From Actinomycetes bacterium (GTDB lineage: Bacteria; Actinomycetota; Actinomycetes; Mycobacteriales; Mycobacteriaceae), in NCBI GenBank assembly GCA_023404955.1, contig JAEXZY010000143.1, positions 1 through 64,000 of the forward strand: DNA of 64,000 nt, given 5' to 3'. The translations under genes were made by a program, and so were the position numbers. This document shows, in pieces, positions 27,601 through 35,405 of the stretch; the stretch's first letter is position 1; each line of letters begins with the position of its first letter. The notes under the pieces are model-generated. The model made no database searches. It was given only the letters and a program-made list of their open reading frames with translations, and was not told the origin of the DNA.

Positions 27601-27875
27601 AAGGCGCCGAGCTGACGAGAGAGGACGCGATCGCTTACGCGCAGCGAGGCTTGGGCAAGCGCGTTCGCTCGGCGAGCGGGTGGGGCTCGCTCACCCCGAC
27701 CGAGAAGAGCGTGGCCCATCTCGTCAGCGCGGGGTTGGCGAACAGAGACATCGCCGCCCGCTTGTTCATCTCGGCGCGAACGGTGCAGGCGCACCTCACT
27801 CACATCTACGGCAAGCTCGGCATCTCCTCGCGGGTTCAGCTGGCCGCTGAAGCCTCACGCCACCCGGACAGCTAG
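24621..27875 (+). CDS. Class III adenylate cyclase-STAND ATPase-LuxR regulator
   Basis: A 1084-aa multidomain regulator of the mycobacterial Rv0386/Rv2488c type. Residues 8-120 are a class III nucleotide cyclase domain with metal Asp15 and Asp60 and the NRTAR segment (Asn112, Arg116). The two purine-recognition positions read Gln56 and Asn105 instead of Lys/Asp, as remembered for Rv0386. A P-loop STAND/NB-ARC ATPase follows (GAGGIGKTR near residue 220), then a TPR-like helical region, and a C-terminal LuxR helix-turn-helix (LTPTEKSVAHLVSAGLANRD). It may bind nucleotides and DNA; true cyclase activity is uncertain. The 191-bp upstream region holds no intact gene. Its TAG overlaps the convergent permease stop. 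Confidence 0.88.
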   Translation: MSALPTGIVTLLLADVEGSTRLWESRPEDMADALQRLNVVVDDALSGHGGIRPVEQGEGDSFVAAFSRATAAVAAALQIQLNSPELIRLRIGLHTGEVQQRDEGNYAGPVINRTARLRDLAHGGQTVLSGATESMVLDQLPDGAWLTELGDHRLRDLPRPERVLQLCRADLPSTFPPLRTADDPAQHNFPVHLTRFIGRLDVLADVRRALSDHRLVTLTGAGGIGKTRLAHHLGLDMAAQFSRGAWFVDLAAIKDPSTLPVAVARAFGLPDQPGRSILDALAHSIGAQSTLMVLDNCEHVVDSVASLATTLLGACPHLVMLATSRESLGMAGEVTWRVPSLSPAGEAVELFIDRARRVRPDLALSAEDVSSITEICRRLDGMPLAIELAAARSRSLSLTEIAGGLHDRFRLLTGGARTAVRRQQTMRASVEWSYALLTDLEKALFRRFAVFVGGCDLAAAEAVISATDIDRWQVLDLITLLVDKSLINAEDRTGTTRYRMLETVRQFASERLAEHGDAEAVRDRHCAHYCGLAALLDTASPDIHADLVRAATQEMDNYAAAFVWSRDVGALDRALRLVSSLQPVWLCTGRVVQGMAWFDAALADRQVSGVPRGVTARALANRAILAAHVVELDFFAQAQQALAVAREVGDDPLVARALIACGSIAAFDPDLALPYLSEAEALARSAGDLLSLGQSLAFASYAAVSGAGDPEAGLRYGSEGRDIGEAVGDHSAYRWSRWAIGDALYMKGECAEAIDEIRGLIDIAQKAQDVQAKVVAQILLVYPLSSLGEVAQACEIAEAAVETSTAFTPSLEGLAFAARATAALAAGDVQTATLASAAADERLGAQPAFATLSANPAILVALIGGRHADARTAADRAVATRRGWHLACALRDRAHVRLADGEVEEARGDAVTALAEISAVQAYQPLADVLEILAMIAGATGRPEAACRLWGAAHTLRERTRLVRLPFFDVGHESAVATARNTLGQAAFDSAWAEGAELTREDAIAYAQRGLGKRVRSASGWGSLTPTEKSVAHLVSAGLANRDIAARLFISARTVQAHLTHIYGKLGISSRVQLAAEASRHPDS

Positions 27876-29455
27876 TGCCCGGCCACCACGTCGGAATCGT
27901 CGATTACGGCGGGCGTCTTTGCGCCCGGCAGCACCGAGTACAGCAGGCAGACCACACCGAAGAGCGCATAGCCGAGCGCAACTTGAGGATTCGCCGCCCA
28001 CGCCACCTGCGGTGCGTGGATCAGGCCGATGAACGACAGCACGGCGCCGACCGCGGAGGCGATGGCTGCGTAGCGGAACTTCTTCTCCAGGATGAACGTG
28101 ACCATCGTGCCGAGTATCAACCCGACCAGCACCGCGCCTTCGCCCAATGTCAGCAGCCCGTCGTAGACCACGCCGGCATTGCCCAGCGCCTCCAGGCCGA
28201 CCTTCGACGCCGAGGTGCCCGCGGCGTTGAGCGCGTTATCGATCAGCCCGCTTGCCCATTGCGCCAGGTTGGGCAGGATCGCGGCCACCACCGCGATCGC
28301 ATGCAGTCGCGGCACCGCCTGGAACGCCTGCGCACCGATCAGCAGACCGATGTAGAGCAGGATCGGCACGATCGCCGGCACCGGCAGCAGCGCGTCGAGC
28401 ACCCCGAAAAGCCCGAGGAAGCAGAGGATTCCGATGACGACGCCACTGGCCAGGGAGTACCCGGCACGGCCGCCGGCGTCCTTCCAGCCCGGGTGACCGA
28501 TGTACACCGCGGGCGGAAACGGTGACCCGAATGCGGATCCGACCACGGCACCCGCACCGTCGGCGAGCAGCACGCTGCGCAGGTTGTAATTGTCGCCGGC
28601 CGCCGCGGCGCTCTCCACGTTGCTCATCGCCTCGGTGAAGTTGTAGACACCCAGCGGGATTGCGGTACCGAGCAACGGTGCGAGGTTCGACAGGCCCGAG
28701 AACAGCATGTCCAGCCGCAGATCCGGCACGCCGATCGCGATGTCCGAGACGGCCTGGCCCACGTCGGGTGCGGACATGTAGCCGCCGAGCCAGCCGATCG
28801 CGGTGCCGACGAGCAGCGCCGCCAGACCGACCGGGATGCCGAACGGGAGCCGCACGTCGGTGAAGAAGCCGATCAGGATGATCGCCAGCACCGGCAGCCC
28901 GATCCACGCCGCTTCCCACATCTGCGCCGCGGGCCGCATCGAGATGAAGGTGATCGAGATGCCGGCCAGGGTGCCCAGCATCGCGGCCCGCGGGGTGAGC
29001 CGCCGGATGTGCGGCCCGACGAACGCTCCGATCATCACGATCACGCCGATCATGAATGCCCATGCCAGCCCCGCCGACCAGGCCCGCATCGCGTCGTCGG
29101 TGCTGAGGTAGACCGGCAGCATGACCACGAAGACCACGATGAACATGTGGGGCACGCTGGGCCCGTAGGGCAGTGCGGTGACGTCGGATCTGTTCTCTCG
29201 CTTCGCCAGTCGGCGCGCGAGGAAGGTGTAGTACAGGTTGCCCAGAATCAGCGCGACGCCGAGTGCGGGCAGTACCGTGCCCAGCACGTCACCGGCGGGG
29301 ATCTTGACCACCCCGATCATCAGGCCGGTCAACGTCAGGACGTTGACCAGGATGTTGAAGCCCAGCCCGAAGAACGCGTTGAGATCGCCGCGGGTCCACC
29401 AGGCGACGGATGCCGGCTTCTCGGTGGGGGCGGGAGTGGTGACGTCGGTACTCAT
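27872..29455 (-). CDS. NCS2 (xanthine/uracil/ureide) family permease
   Basis: A 527-aa polytopic membrane transporter with about 12-14 helices. The N-terminal block WWTRGDLNAFFGLGFNILVNVLTL and the NRSDVTALPYGPSVPHMF and GVYNFTEAMSNVESA segments place it in the nucleobase:cation symporter-2 superfamily, in the AzgA/YwdJ-like branch. Last gene of an operon with a biuret hydrolase-like and an allophanate hydrolase-like enzyme, so its substrate may be a purine-derived ureide, cyanuric acid or biuret (inference). ATG 29455 has GAGGAGACCC before it. It starts 9 bp after the upstream stop. Confidence 0.85.
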   Translation of the reverse strand: MSTDVTTPAPTEKPASVAWWTRGDLNAFFGLGFNILVNVLTLTGLMIGVVKIPAGDVLGTVLPALGVALILGNLYYTFLARRLAKRENRSDVTALPYGPSVPHMFIVVFVVMLPVYLSTDDAMRAWSAGLAWAFMIGVIVMIGAFVGPHIRRLTPRAAMLGTLAGISITFISMRPAAQMWEAAWIGLPVLAIILIGFFTDVRLPFGIPVGLAALLVGTAIGWLGGYMSAPDVGQAVSDIAIGVPDLRLDMLFSGLSNLAPLLGTAIPLGVYNFTEAMSNVESAAAAGDNYNLRSVLLADGAGAVVGSAFGSPFPPAVYIGHPGWKDAGGRAGYSLASGVVIGILCFLGLFGVLDALLPVPAIVPILLYIGLLIGAQAFQAVPRLHAIAVVAAILPNLAQWASGLIDNALNAAGTSASKVGLEALGNAGVVYDGLLTLGEGAVLVGLILGTMVTFILEKKFRYAAIASAVGAVLSFIGLIHAPQVAWAANPQVALGYALFGVVCLLYSVLPGAKTPAVIDDSDVVAGH

Positions 29456-29463
29456 GGGTCTCC

Positions 29464-30153
29464 TCAGGCCGCCGTGGTGGTCAGTTGGTGCAGCGCCGGG
29501 ATGACGGCCGCGGTGTCGGCGACCCAGCCGAAGATGCCTCCCTGCGCGGCGATCATCTGCAGGCCGACCCGGTGGAACTCGTCGAAATACGAACCGACGC
29601 AATCGGATACCACGAGGCACTCGTACCCGCGGTCGTTGGCCTCACGGGTTGTGGTGTGCACGCACACCTCGGTGGTGACACCGGTGACGAGCAGCTGGGT
29701 GATGCCCGCGTCGGTCAGCACGTCGGACAGGTCGGTTCCGTAGAACGCGCCCTTGCCCGGCTTGTCGATCACCACCTCGCCGTCGATGGGCGCCAGTTCG
29801 TCGACGATGTCGTGCCCGTACTCGCCGCGGATGAGGATGCGACCGAAGGCGCCGGGGTCGCCGATGCGCTGGCTCGGTGCGCCGCGGCGGAGCTTGGCCG
29901 GCGGGCAGTCCGACAGGTCGGGCCGGTGCCCTTCGCGGGTGTGGATGACCATCAGACCGGCCGCACGCGCCGCCGCCAACAGCGCCGCCAGCGGCGGGAC
30001 GACGGTGGCGAGGCGGGCGACGTCGTTGCCGAGGCTCTCCCCGAAACCGCCGGGCAGCAGGAAGTCCCGCTGCATGTCGATGACGACCAATGCGGTTTTC
30101 CCGGGGATGAGCGGGAATGGCGACGGCTCGGCCGCGATCGGGATCGGGTTCAC
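29464..30153 (-). CDS. Isochorismatase superfamily amidohydrolase, biuret hydrolase-like
   Basis: A 229-aa cysteine hydrolase. The triad is Asp26 (VVIDMQRDF), Lys134 (DKPGKGAF) and Cys164 (GVTTEVCVHTT). The segments GGFGESLGNDV, HTREGHRPDLSDCPPAK and TREANDRGYECLV are those remembered from biuret hydrolases and close relatives such as ureidoacrylate hydrolase. Biuret hydrolase converts biuret to allophanate plus ammonia, and the next enzyme encoded in the operon is allophanate hydrolase-like, which supports the call. GTG 30153 overlaps the amidase stop by 4 bp (GTGA) and has GAGGAGCT upstream. Confidence 0.8.
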   Translation of the reverse strand: MNPIPIAAEPSPFPLIPGKTALVVIDMQRDFLLPGGFGESLGNDVARLATVVPPLAALLAAARAAGLMVIHTREGHRPDLSDCPPAKLRRGAPSQRIGDPGAFGRILIRGEYGHDIVDELAPIDGEVVIDKPGKGAFYGTDLSDVLTDAGITQLLVTGVTTEVCVHTTTREANDRGYECLVVSDCVGSYFDEFHRVGLQMIAAQGGIFGWVADTAAVIPALHQLTTTAA

Positions 30154-31550
30154 AGCAGCTCCTCGGTGGGGATCGGGGTGGGGGAGGGATGGCGGACGGG
30201 TCGCGATTCGTCGAGGATCTGCGCGGCGAGGTGCAGCACGGTGTCGTCGGTGAGCGCAGCGCCGAGAAGCATGGCGCTACAGGGCTTTCCGTTGTCGGTG
30301 ACACCGGTCGGGACAGCGACGCCGCAGAGGTCGAGCAGGTTGCCGAAGTGGGTGTAGTGGCCGAGCTTGGTGTTGGTGTCGATCGGGGCGGCCTGGACCT
30401 CGTCGACGGTGAAGGTGGTGCCGATCGTGGGGAGGACGAAGACGTCCATGCGCTGCCACAGCCGGCTCACCTGGGCTTTGAGTTCCTGCAGGCGCTGCAG
30501 CGCGGCGAATGCGTCCACGGCCGTGTAGCGGTGGCCGCTGGCGAAGATCTCGCGCACCACGGGATGGATCGACTCGGGATGTTCGGCGAGGAAGTCGCCG
30601 AACTCGACGAGACGTTCAGCCACCCACGGCCCCTGGTAGAGAAGGGATCCGGCGGCGAGGAAGGGCTGCAGGGAGACCTCGACGATCGCGTGCTGGCGAG
30701 CGAGTTGGTCACGGAAAGCGAGGTGGGCCGCCCGCATCGAGTCGTCGCCGAAGAATTCGAGTTCATCGGCGGGCGGTAATCCCACGCGTACGGGGTCACC
30801 GGTGACGCGGGGCCCACGATCACGCGACCAGGGATCGCCGTCGTCGCGGGCGATCATCACGTCGAGCACGCGGTCGGCGTCGTCGATGCTGCCGGCCATG
30901 ACGGTGAGGCAGTCGAGGGATTTGCACGCGGGTACCAATCCGACGGTGCTGATCAAGCCGCGCGACGGTTTGACGCCGACGACGCCGTTTAGCGCGGCGG
31001 GGACGCGACCGGATCCGGCGGTGTCGGTGGCGACGGCGAAGGGCACCTGCCCGAGGGCGACGGCGAGGGCAGATCCGGAACTGGAGCCGCCCGAGATCAT
31101 CTCGCGCCCGTAGACGCTGCGAGGGATGGTGTACGGCGTGCGCGTCCCGTTGAGGCCTGTGGCGAATTGGTCGAGGTTCGTCTTGCCGACGTAGAGCGCC
31201 CCGGCATCGAGAAGACGCTGCACCGCGGGTGCGGTCGCGTCAGCGATGTAGGCGAAGTCCGGGCATGACAGCGTGGTCGGCACACCCGCGACGTCGATGC
31301 TGTCTTTCACGCCGAAGGGCACCCCGTAGAGCGGTAACGTGCGCGCACCGGGTCGACGTTCGATGGCTTCGGCGGCGGCGATCAGGTCGCTTCGCGGGAC
31401 GGTGGACAGCCACGTGCCGTCGTCCCCACGGGCCTCGATCGCGTCGGCGACGCGGGCTGCGGTCTTGGTCGGCGATCCGGTTCCGCCGGCGTGTGAGGCC
31501 AGGATTTCGGCCACGGACGGCCCGATCGATGGCCCACGGTGTTCCTCCAT
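30150..31550 (-). CDS. Amidase-signature enzyme, allophanate hydrolase-like
   Basis: A 466-aa amidase-signature hydrolase. The Ser-cisSer-Lys triad is visible: Lys82 (GVPFGVKDSIDVAG), the GGSSSGS loop at 154-160 and nucleophile Ser180 (DTAGSGRVPA). The blocks GKTNLDQFATGLNGTR and NTKLGHYTHFGNLLDLCGVAVP are typical of allophanate hydrolase (AtzF), which yields ammonia and CO2. It lacks the C-terminal domain of about 150 residues of classical AtzF, so 1-carboxybiuret hydrolase (AtzE) is an alternative. ATG 31550 is directly preceded by a palindrome (31553-31569), probably the GntR operator. Confidence 0.78.
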   Translation of the reverse strand: MEEHRGPSIGPSVAEILASHAGGTGSPTKTAARVADAIEARGDDGTWLSTVPRSDLIAAAEAIERRPGARTLPLYGVPFGVKDSIDVAGVPTTLSCPDFAYIADATAPAVQRLLDAGALYVGKTNLDQFATGLNGTRTPYTIPRSVYGREMISGGSSSGSALAVALGQVPFAVATDTAGSGRVPAALNGVVGVKPSRGLISTVGLVPACKSLDCLTVMAGSIDDADRVLDVMIARDDGDPWSRDRGPRVTGDPVRVGLPPADELEFFGDDSMRAAHLAFRDQLARQHAIVEVSLQPFLAAGSLLYQGPWVAERLVEFGDFLAEHPESIHPVVREIFASGHRYTAVDAFAALQRLQELKAQVSRLWQRMDVFVLPTIGTTFTVDEVQAAPIDTNTKLGHYTHFGNLLDLCGVAVPTGVTDNGKPCSAMLLGAALTDDTVLHLAAQILDESRPVRHPSPTPIPTEELL

Positions 31551-31552
31551 GT

Positions 31553-31569
31553 CTGTCGATTGTCGACAG
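31553..31569. promoter_or_regulatory. Predicted GntR/FCD operator at the amidase start
   Basis: Perfect palindrome CTGTCGA-TTG-TCGACAG. It contains a GT-N2-AC core typical of FadR/FCD-type GntR sites and covers the ribosome-binding region of the amidase gene. A second perfect 12-bp palindrome, GTAAGCGCTTAC, lies at 31607-31618 over the GntR stop codon. Confidence 0.55.
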
Positions 31570-31614
31570 AATGATGGCGACCGCGGGTCAGGAATGTGTC
31601 GTTTGTGTAAGCGC

Positions 31615-32292
31615 TTACGGGCCGGCGTCCGGTTCGAGCCCCAGGTAGTCGAAGTGACCGTGCTCGCGCAGCGCCGCCACCACGACGTCGGGCCGATTGG
31701 ACTCGAGGGCGGCAAGGATCGCGCGATGCCGCTCCACGCCGTCCGCGGCGTTGCGCTGGTGCGCCTCCTCGCGGAGGTTCTTTGCCATCGGCAGCTGCAG
31801 TTTGAGCAGGATTGGCGCCAGCGCGATGTCCAGCTGGCGGTTGTCGGCCAGGGTCACCACGGCGGCGTGGAACGCGCGGTGCGCGTCATCGCGGTCGAGC
31901 GCGTCCTCGGCGTTGTCCATGCAGTCCAGCGCAGCGCGGATCGGCTCGAGCTGACGGCCGGGATCTGCCAGGGGGAGCGCCGTCTCGATGGCGTGCCGTT
32001 CGAGCACGTGACGCAGCTCGAACAGCTGCAGGATGTCGCCGGGGGACCATTCGGTCACCCGTGAGCCCCGCCGCGGAAGGTGTTCTACCAACCCTTGCTG
32101 AGCCAACAGGCGAAGGGCCTCGCGCAAGGGCGCCCGGCTGATGCCGAGATCGGCGCACAGTTGTTCCTCGACGATCTTCTGACCCGGCGCGAGCTGACCC
32201 GACAGGATCGCATCGCGTAGCCGGTGGCCGGCCACTTCGACGAGAGTCGCAGGCAGCACAGGGCGCGACGGGTCTTCGTTCGGCGCTGCCAT
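31615..32292 (-). CDS. GntR family (FadR/FCD) transcriptional regulator
   Basis: A 225-aa regulator. Residues about 18-75 form the winged helix (RLRDAILSGQLAPGQKIVEEQLCADLGISRAPLREALRLLAQQGLVE), followed by an all-helical FCD ligand-binding domain with metal-type residues (ELRHVLE, FHAAV, ERHRAIL). It is first in the leftward operon and probably senses a ureide intermediate. ATG 32292 was chosen over an in-frame TTG at 32313. Confidence 0.88.
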   Translation of the reverse strand: MAAPNEDPSRPVLPATLVEVAGHRLRDAILSGQLAPGQKIVEEQLCADLGISRAPLREALRLLAQQGLVEHLPRRGSRVTEWSPGDILQLFELRHVLERHAIETALPLADPGRQLEPIRAALDCMDNAEDALDRDDAHRAFHAAVVTLADNRQLDIALAPILLKLQLPMAKNLREEAHQRNAADGVERHRAILAALESNRPDVVVAALREHGHFDYLGLEPDAGP

Positions 32293-32371
32293 GGCACACA
32301 ATGGTAGGAACAATTGGCGTCACGTGCAGCGACAGCTCCGCACCACGACGAAAAGCATTGGCCCGCAGAAC

Positions 32372-33733
32372 TTATGGATCATCGTCATCCTCCGGTAGGA
32401 GGTAGCGCTCGGGGTGGTGGTAGCCGTTCACGCGGCGTCTGCCGCCGGTGTCGAGGTCGGGTGGGGGGAGCCACTCGGTGTGGCCGCGGTCGATGATGTT
32501 CGTGGTCCATCCGGTCTGTTCGACCATCCGGTTATCCGGCCCGCAGGCCAGTGTGAGGTTGGTGATGTCGGTGGCGCCGCCGTCTTTCCAGTCCGTGGTG
32601 TGGTGGACCTGGGCCCAGTAGCCGGGCATGGTGCAGCCGGGGCGGGTGCAGCCCCGCGCGGACAAGTGCAGCATGATCCGTTGCGCCGGCGACGCGAGTC
32701 GTTTGCTCCGGCCGAGGTACAGCGGCTGGTTGGTGTGTTGGTCGAACACCGCCAGGTAGTGATGAGCGTGGGCGGCCAGCCGGATCAGATCGGCCATCGG
32801 CAACAAGCTGCCGCCGCCGGTGACCGCCACCCCCGCACCTTTCTCAAATTCCTGCAGCGTGGTGGACACAATCACGGTCACCGGTAAACCATTGTGCGAA
32901 CCCAGCTCCCCGGAGGACAGGGCCATGCGGCCGACCGCCAGCCACGCGTCGTGGTTGCGCTGCGCCGGGCTGCGGGTATCGCTTCGCACCTGCTCCGGAT
33001 CGGGTTCTGCGTCGATGCAGGGGATGTGGTCGTCAGGGTTGCACATGCCCGGGGCGGCCAACTTGGCGTGGATGGCCTCATAGTGCGCCCGGAATTCCGG
33101 GGTCACCCAGCCGCTCAGTCGGCTCATGCCGTCGGCCTGCTGCTCACCCAGGGAGATGCCGCGTCGGCGCGCCCGTTGGGCGTCGGTGGGTTCGGGGCCG
33201 TCGGCGTCGATCATCGCGGCCAACCGGTCGGCGGCTTTGTTCAACTCCGACGGGGTCAAGCCTGCACCCAGGTCGGCGAGCTGCCGATCCGCGGCGGCGC
33301 GGGTGTCGACGTCGACCCACACCGGCAAGTCCTCGTGGAACTTCGCGATCACCGCGACATGCTCGCCGTCCAATGCCCCGGCAGCTTGCGCCGCCGCGGT
33401 CGCCTCCCAGACGGGCGACAACGGCTCCCCGGTCAGGGATTGGCGCGGACCCAGGTTCGCAGCATCAGCCAGTCGGCGTTTTGCCTCTTTGTCCGAGACC
33501 CGCAGCGCGGTCGTCAGCACCTTCTTCCACGACGCTTCCCCGAGCCGGCGCGGCTCCGTTTCAGTCGTGAGCCGACCCAGGATTTGATGCTCCAGCGCGG
33601 GAACCGACCGCACCACCGTCGTGACCTCAGCCAGCAGCGCCACCAGCTCAGGATGGGAGAGGGCGTCGCAGGCGTCGTGCAGGATCGCCAGCTGAGCCCG
33701 CAACCCCTCCACCGAGTCCGCAACCACGTCCAT
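32372..33733 (-). CDS. DUF222/HNH endonuclease-signature protein (13E12 repeat family)
   Basis: A 453-aa protein of the mycobacterial 13E12 family: an N-terminal DUF222 domain (to about residue 330) and a C-terminal HNH motif (CTRPGCTMPGYWAQVHHTTDWKDGG, then TNLTLACGPDNR). The HNH zinc Cys pair and His residues are intact, so nuclease activity is possible but unproven. A perfect SOS box lies 4-19 bp upstream of ATG 33733, so it should be induced by DNA damage. The box leaves almost no room for a leader, so translation may be leaderless or use GTG 33757. Confidence 0.88.
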   Translation of the reverse strand: MDVVADSVEGLRAQLAILHDACDALSHPELVALLAEVTTVVRSVPALEHQILGRLTTETEPRRLGEASWKKVLTTALRVSDKEAKRRLADAANLGPRQSLTGEPLSPVWEATAAAQAAGALDGEHVAVIAKFHEDLPVWVDVDTRAAADRQLADLGAGLTPSELNKAADRLAAMIDADGPEPTDAQRARRRGISLGEQQADGMSRLSGWVTPEFRAHYEAIHAKLAAPGMCNPDDHIPCIDAEPDPEQVRSDTRSPAQRNHDAWLAVGRMALSSGELGSHNGLPVTVIVSTTLQEFEKGAGVAVTGGGSLLPMADLIRLAAHAHHYLAVFDQHTNQPLYLGRSKRLASPAQRIMLHLSARGCTRPGCTMPGYWAQVHHTTDWKDGGATDITNLTLACGPDNRMVEQTGWTTNIIDRGHTEWLPPPDLDTGGRRRVNGYHHPERYLLPEDDDDP

Positions 33734-33736
33734 AGT

Positions 33737-33752
33737 TCGAACACTAGTTCGA
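33737..33752. promoter_or_regulatory. LexA (SOS) box
   Basis: TCGAAC-ACTA-GTTCGA, a perfect match to the mycobacterial/Gram-positive SOS box TCGAAC-N4-GTTCGA. It lies immediately upstream of the DUF222 gene; 13E12 genes in M. tuberculosis are known to carry such boxes. Confidence 0.9.
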
Positions 33753-33848
33753 ACCACCGACAGAATATCGGCTACCTGTGGCGAGGCGGGCTGATGAAAC
33801 TAAAGAGACCAAAGGGATTGAAATCCGGCCCGCATTTCCACCGACAAG

Positions 33849-35330
33849 TCAGGGTCGCATGAACCAGCGTCCCAACCAGCGATCCAACGAGACTGCGTCG
33901 CCGGGCCCGCCGGCCGCGGCGAGATACCCATCCGGGCGGACCAGGAGCCAGTCGGACACACCGCCTCCATACCGCACACTCACCACCCCGTGCCACGCCT
34001 TCGCGACGTCGATCGCCGCCCCGGCGTCACGACCAGCGAACAGCGTCAGGGCGCTCAGATCGAGCGCGTCGTACCGACCGTCCACATCCGGCACGCGGTC
34101 ACCGGCACGCAGAGCGCCCAGACCGCCCGCACCGTCAGCCAGGAGATCGCCACGGTAATCAGCCGACAACTGCCCGAACATCGAGGCCGCCGCATTCTGC
34201 ACGGCGTCGCGCGCCAATGCCCGCGGCGCCATCCGAATCCGCAGTGCGTGCACCAGCGGGTTGGTGGAGTTGAACACCCGGGTTCCGATCTCTGTGAAGC
34301 GCAACACCTTTCGAATCACCGGCAGGCGTTCGGAGGAGTAGGTGTCGAGCAGTTCCGGCCGGGCGCGCCCGTCGAGCACCATCGCGAGCTTCCAGCTGAG
34401 GTTGATCATGTCCTGGATGCCGAGGTTCATTCCCTGCCCGCCCGCCGGGCTGTGCACATGCGCGGAGTCGCCGCCGAACAGCACCCGGCCCGACCGCAGA
34501 TTCGGCACCACGCGGCTGTTGATCCGGAACTGCGAACTCCAATTCAACCCGTGCAGCCGCGCAGGCACCTCGACCGTGCGGTCGACAAGCTCCTGTATCT
34601 GCGCGACCGTCGGCGCGGATGCCCGGGTGGCCAGCACGCCGGAGGGGTCCGTAGCCATCATGCGAAAACGCCCGTGCCCCATGGGAAAGACCGCGACGAA
34701 GCCGCTGCGCGCCAGAAAGATCGACACCTCGTCCTCGGGCATCGGACCGTCGATGTGCATGTCGGCCAGCACGTAGTCGTGCGGCAGCGTGCGACCGGGG
34801 AAGGGCACCCCCAGGGCTTTGCGCATCGTGCTGTGCGGTCCATCGGCTGCGATCAGGTACTGCGCCTCGACACTTTCGACCTCCCCTCCGGCGGAACGCA
34901 ATGTCGCAGAGACAGACTGGGACTCGGTGCGTACCGACACCACATCGACCCCGCGCTCGACCTTGACGCCGTGACGGCCGAGCTGTTCGACCAGGAGGCG
35001 TTCGGTCTCCGACTGCGCGAGCATCAGAATGCCGTTGAAGGCGCTGGGCATCCGGCTCAACTCGACCCGCGCGAGATCTCGCCCGTCAGCATGCAGAGCC
35101 GCGGCCCGAACCGGATTGCCCAGCGTCAGCATCTCCTCGCCGATGCCACGGACCCGGAGCAGCTCCAGCGTGCGCGCCTGCACGGCCAGCGCGCGCGACT
35201 CCGCCGATGGATGTGGTGCCCGGTCGACAATGCGGACACCCAGTCCCAGGCGGGACAGTTCGAGCGCCGCCGCCAGGCCGGTCGGTCCGGCGCCGACGAT
35301 GAGAACGGGGATTCGCGACGGAGCGGTCAT
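33849..35330 (-). CDS. FAD-dependent aromatic hydroxylase-type monooxygenase
   Basis: A 493-aa class A flavoprotein monooxygenase. Visible are the FAD Rossmann motif VLIVGAGPTGLAAALEL, the DG motif (LIAADGPHSTMRKALG) and the GD motif (VLFGGDSAHVHSPAGGQGMN), plus a C-terminal thioredoxin-like domain typical of phenol and polyketide hydroxylases. It uses NAD(P)H and O2 to hydroxylate an aromatic substrate that cannot be named. GAGGAG precedes ATG 35330. Two related 16-bp repeats (35347-35362, 35390-35405) lie in its promoter. Gene order with a FUSC exporter upstream suggests handling of aromatic acids. Confidence 0.85.
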   Translation of the reverse strand: MTAPSRIPVLIVGAGPTGLAAALELSRLGLGVRIVDRAPHPSAESRALAVQARTLELLRVRGIGEEMLTLGNPVRAAALHADGRDLARVELSRMPSAFNGILMLAQSETERLLVEQLGRHGVKVERGVDVVSVRTESQSVSATLRSAGGEVESVEAQYLIAADGPHSTMRKALGVPFPGRTLPHDYVLADMHIDGPMPEDEVSIFLARSGFVAVFPMGHGRFRMMATDPSGVLATRASAPTVAQIQELVDRTVEVPARLHGLNWSSQFRINSRVVPNLRSGRVLFGGDSAHVHSPAGGQGMNLGIQDMINLSWKLAMVLDGRARPELLDTYSSERLPVIRKVLRFTEIGTRVFNSTNPLVHALRIRMAPRALARDAVQNAAASMFGQLSADYRGDLLADGAGGLGALRAGDRVPDVDGRYDALDLSALTLFAGRDAGAAIDVAKAWHGVVSVRYGGGVSDWLLVRPDGYLAAAGGPGDAVSLDRWLGRWFMRP

Positions 35331-35346
35331 GGGAACTCCTCAATAA

Positions 35347-35405
35347 GTCAACGACTGATGACTTCGACTCTAGGCCGATTCGACGGGATGTCAACAGTTG
35401 ATGAC
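35347..35405. promoter_or_regulatory. Paired 16-bp repeats upstream of the flavin monooxygenase
   Basis: GTCAACGACTGATGAC (35347-35362) and GTCAACAGTTGATGAC (35390-35405) match at 13 of 16 positions, 43 bp apart (about four helical turns); the second contains the palindrome TCAAC-A-GTTGA. They look like cooperative operator sites for an unlinked regulator. Confidence 0.55.
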
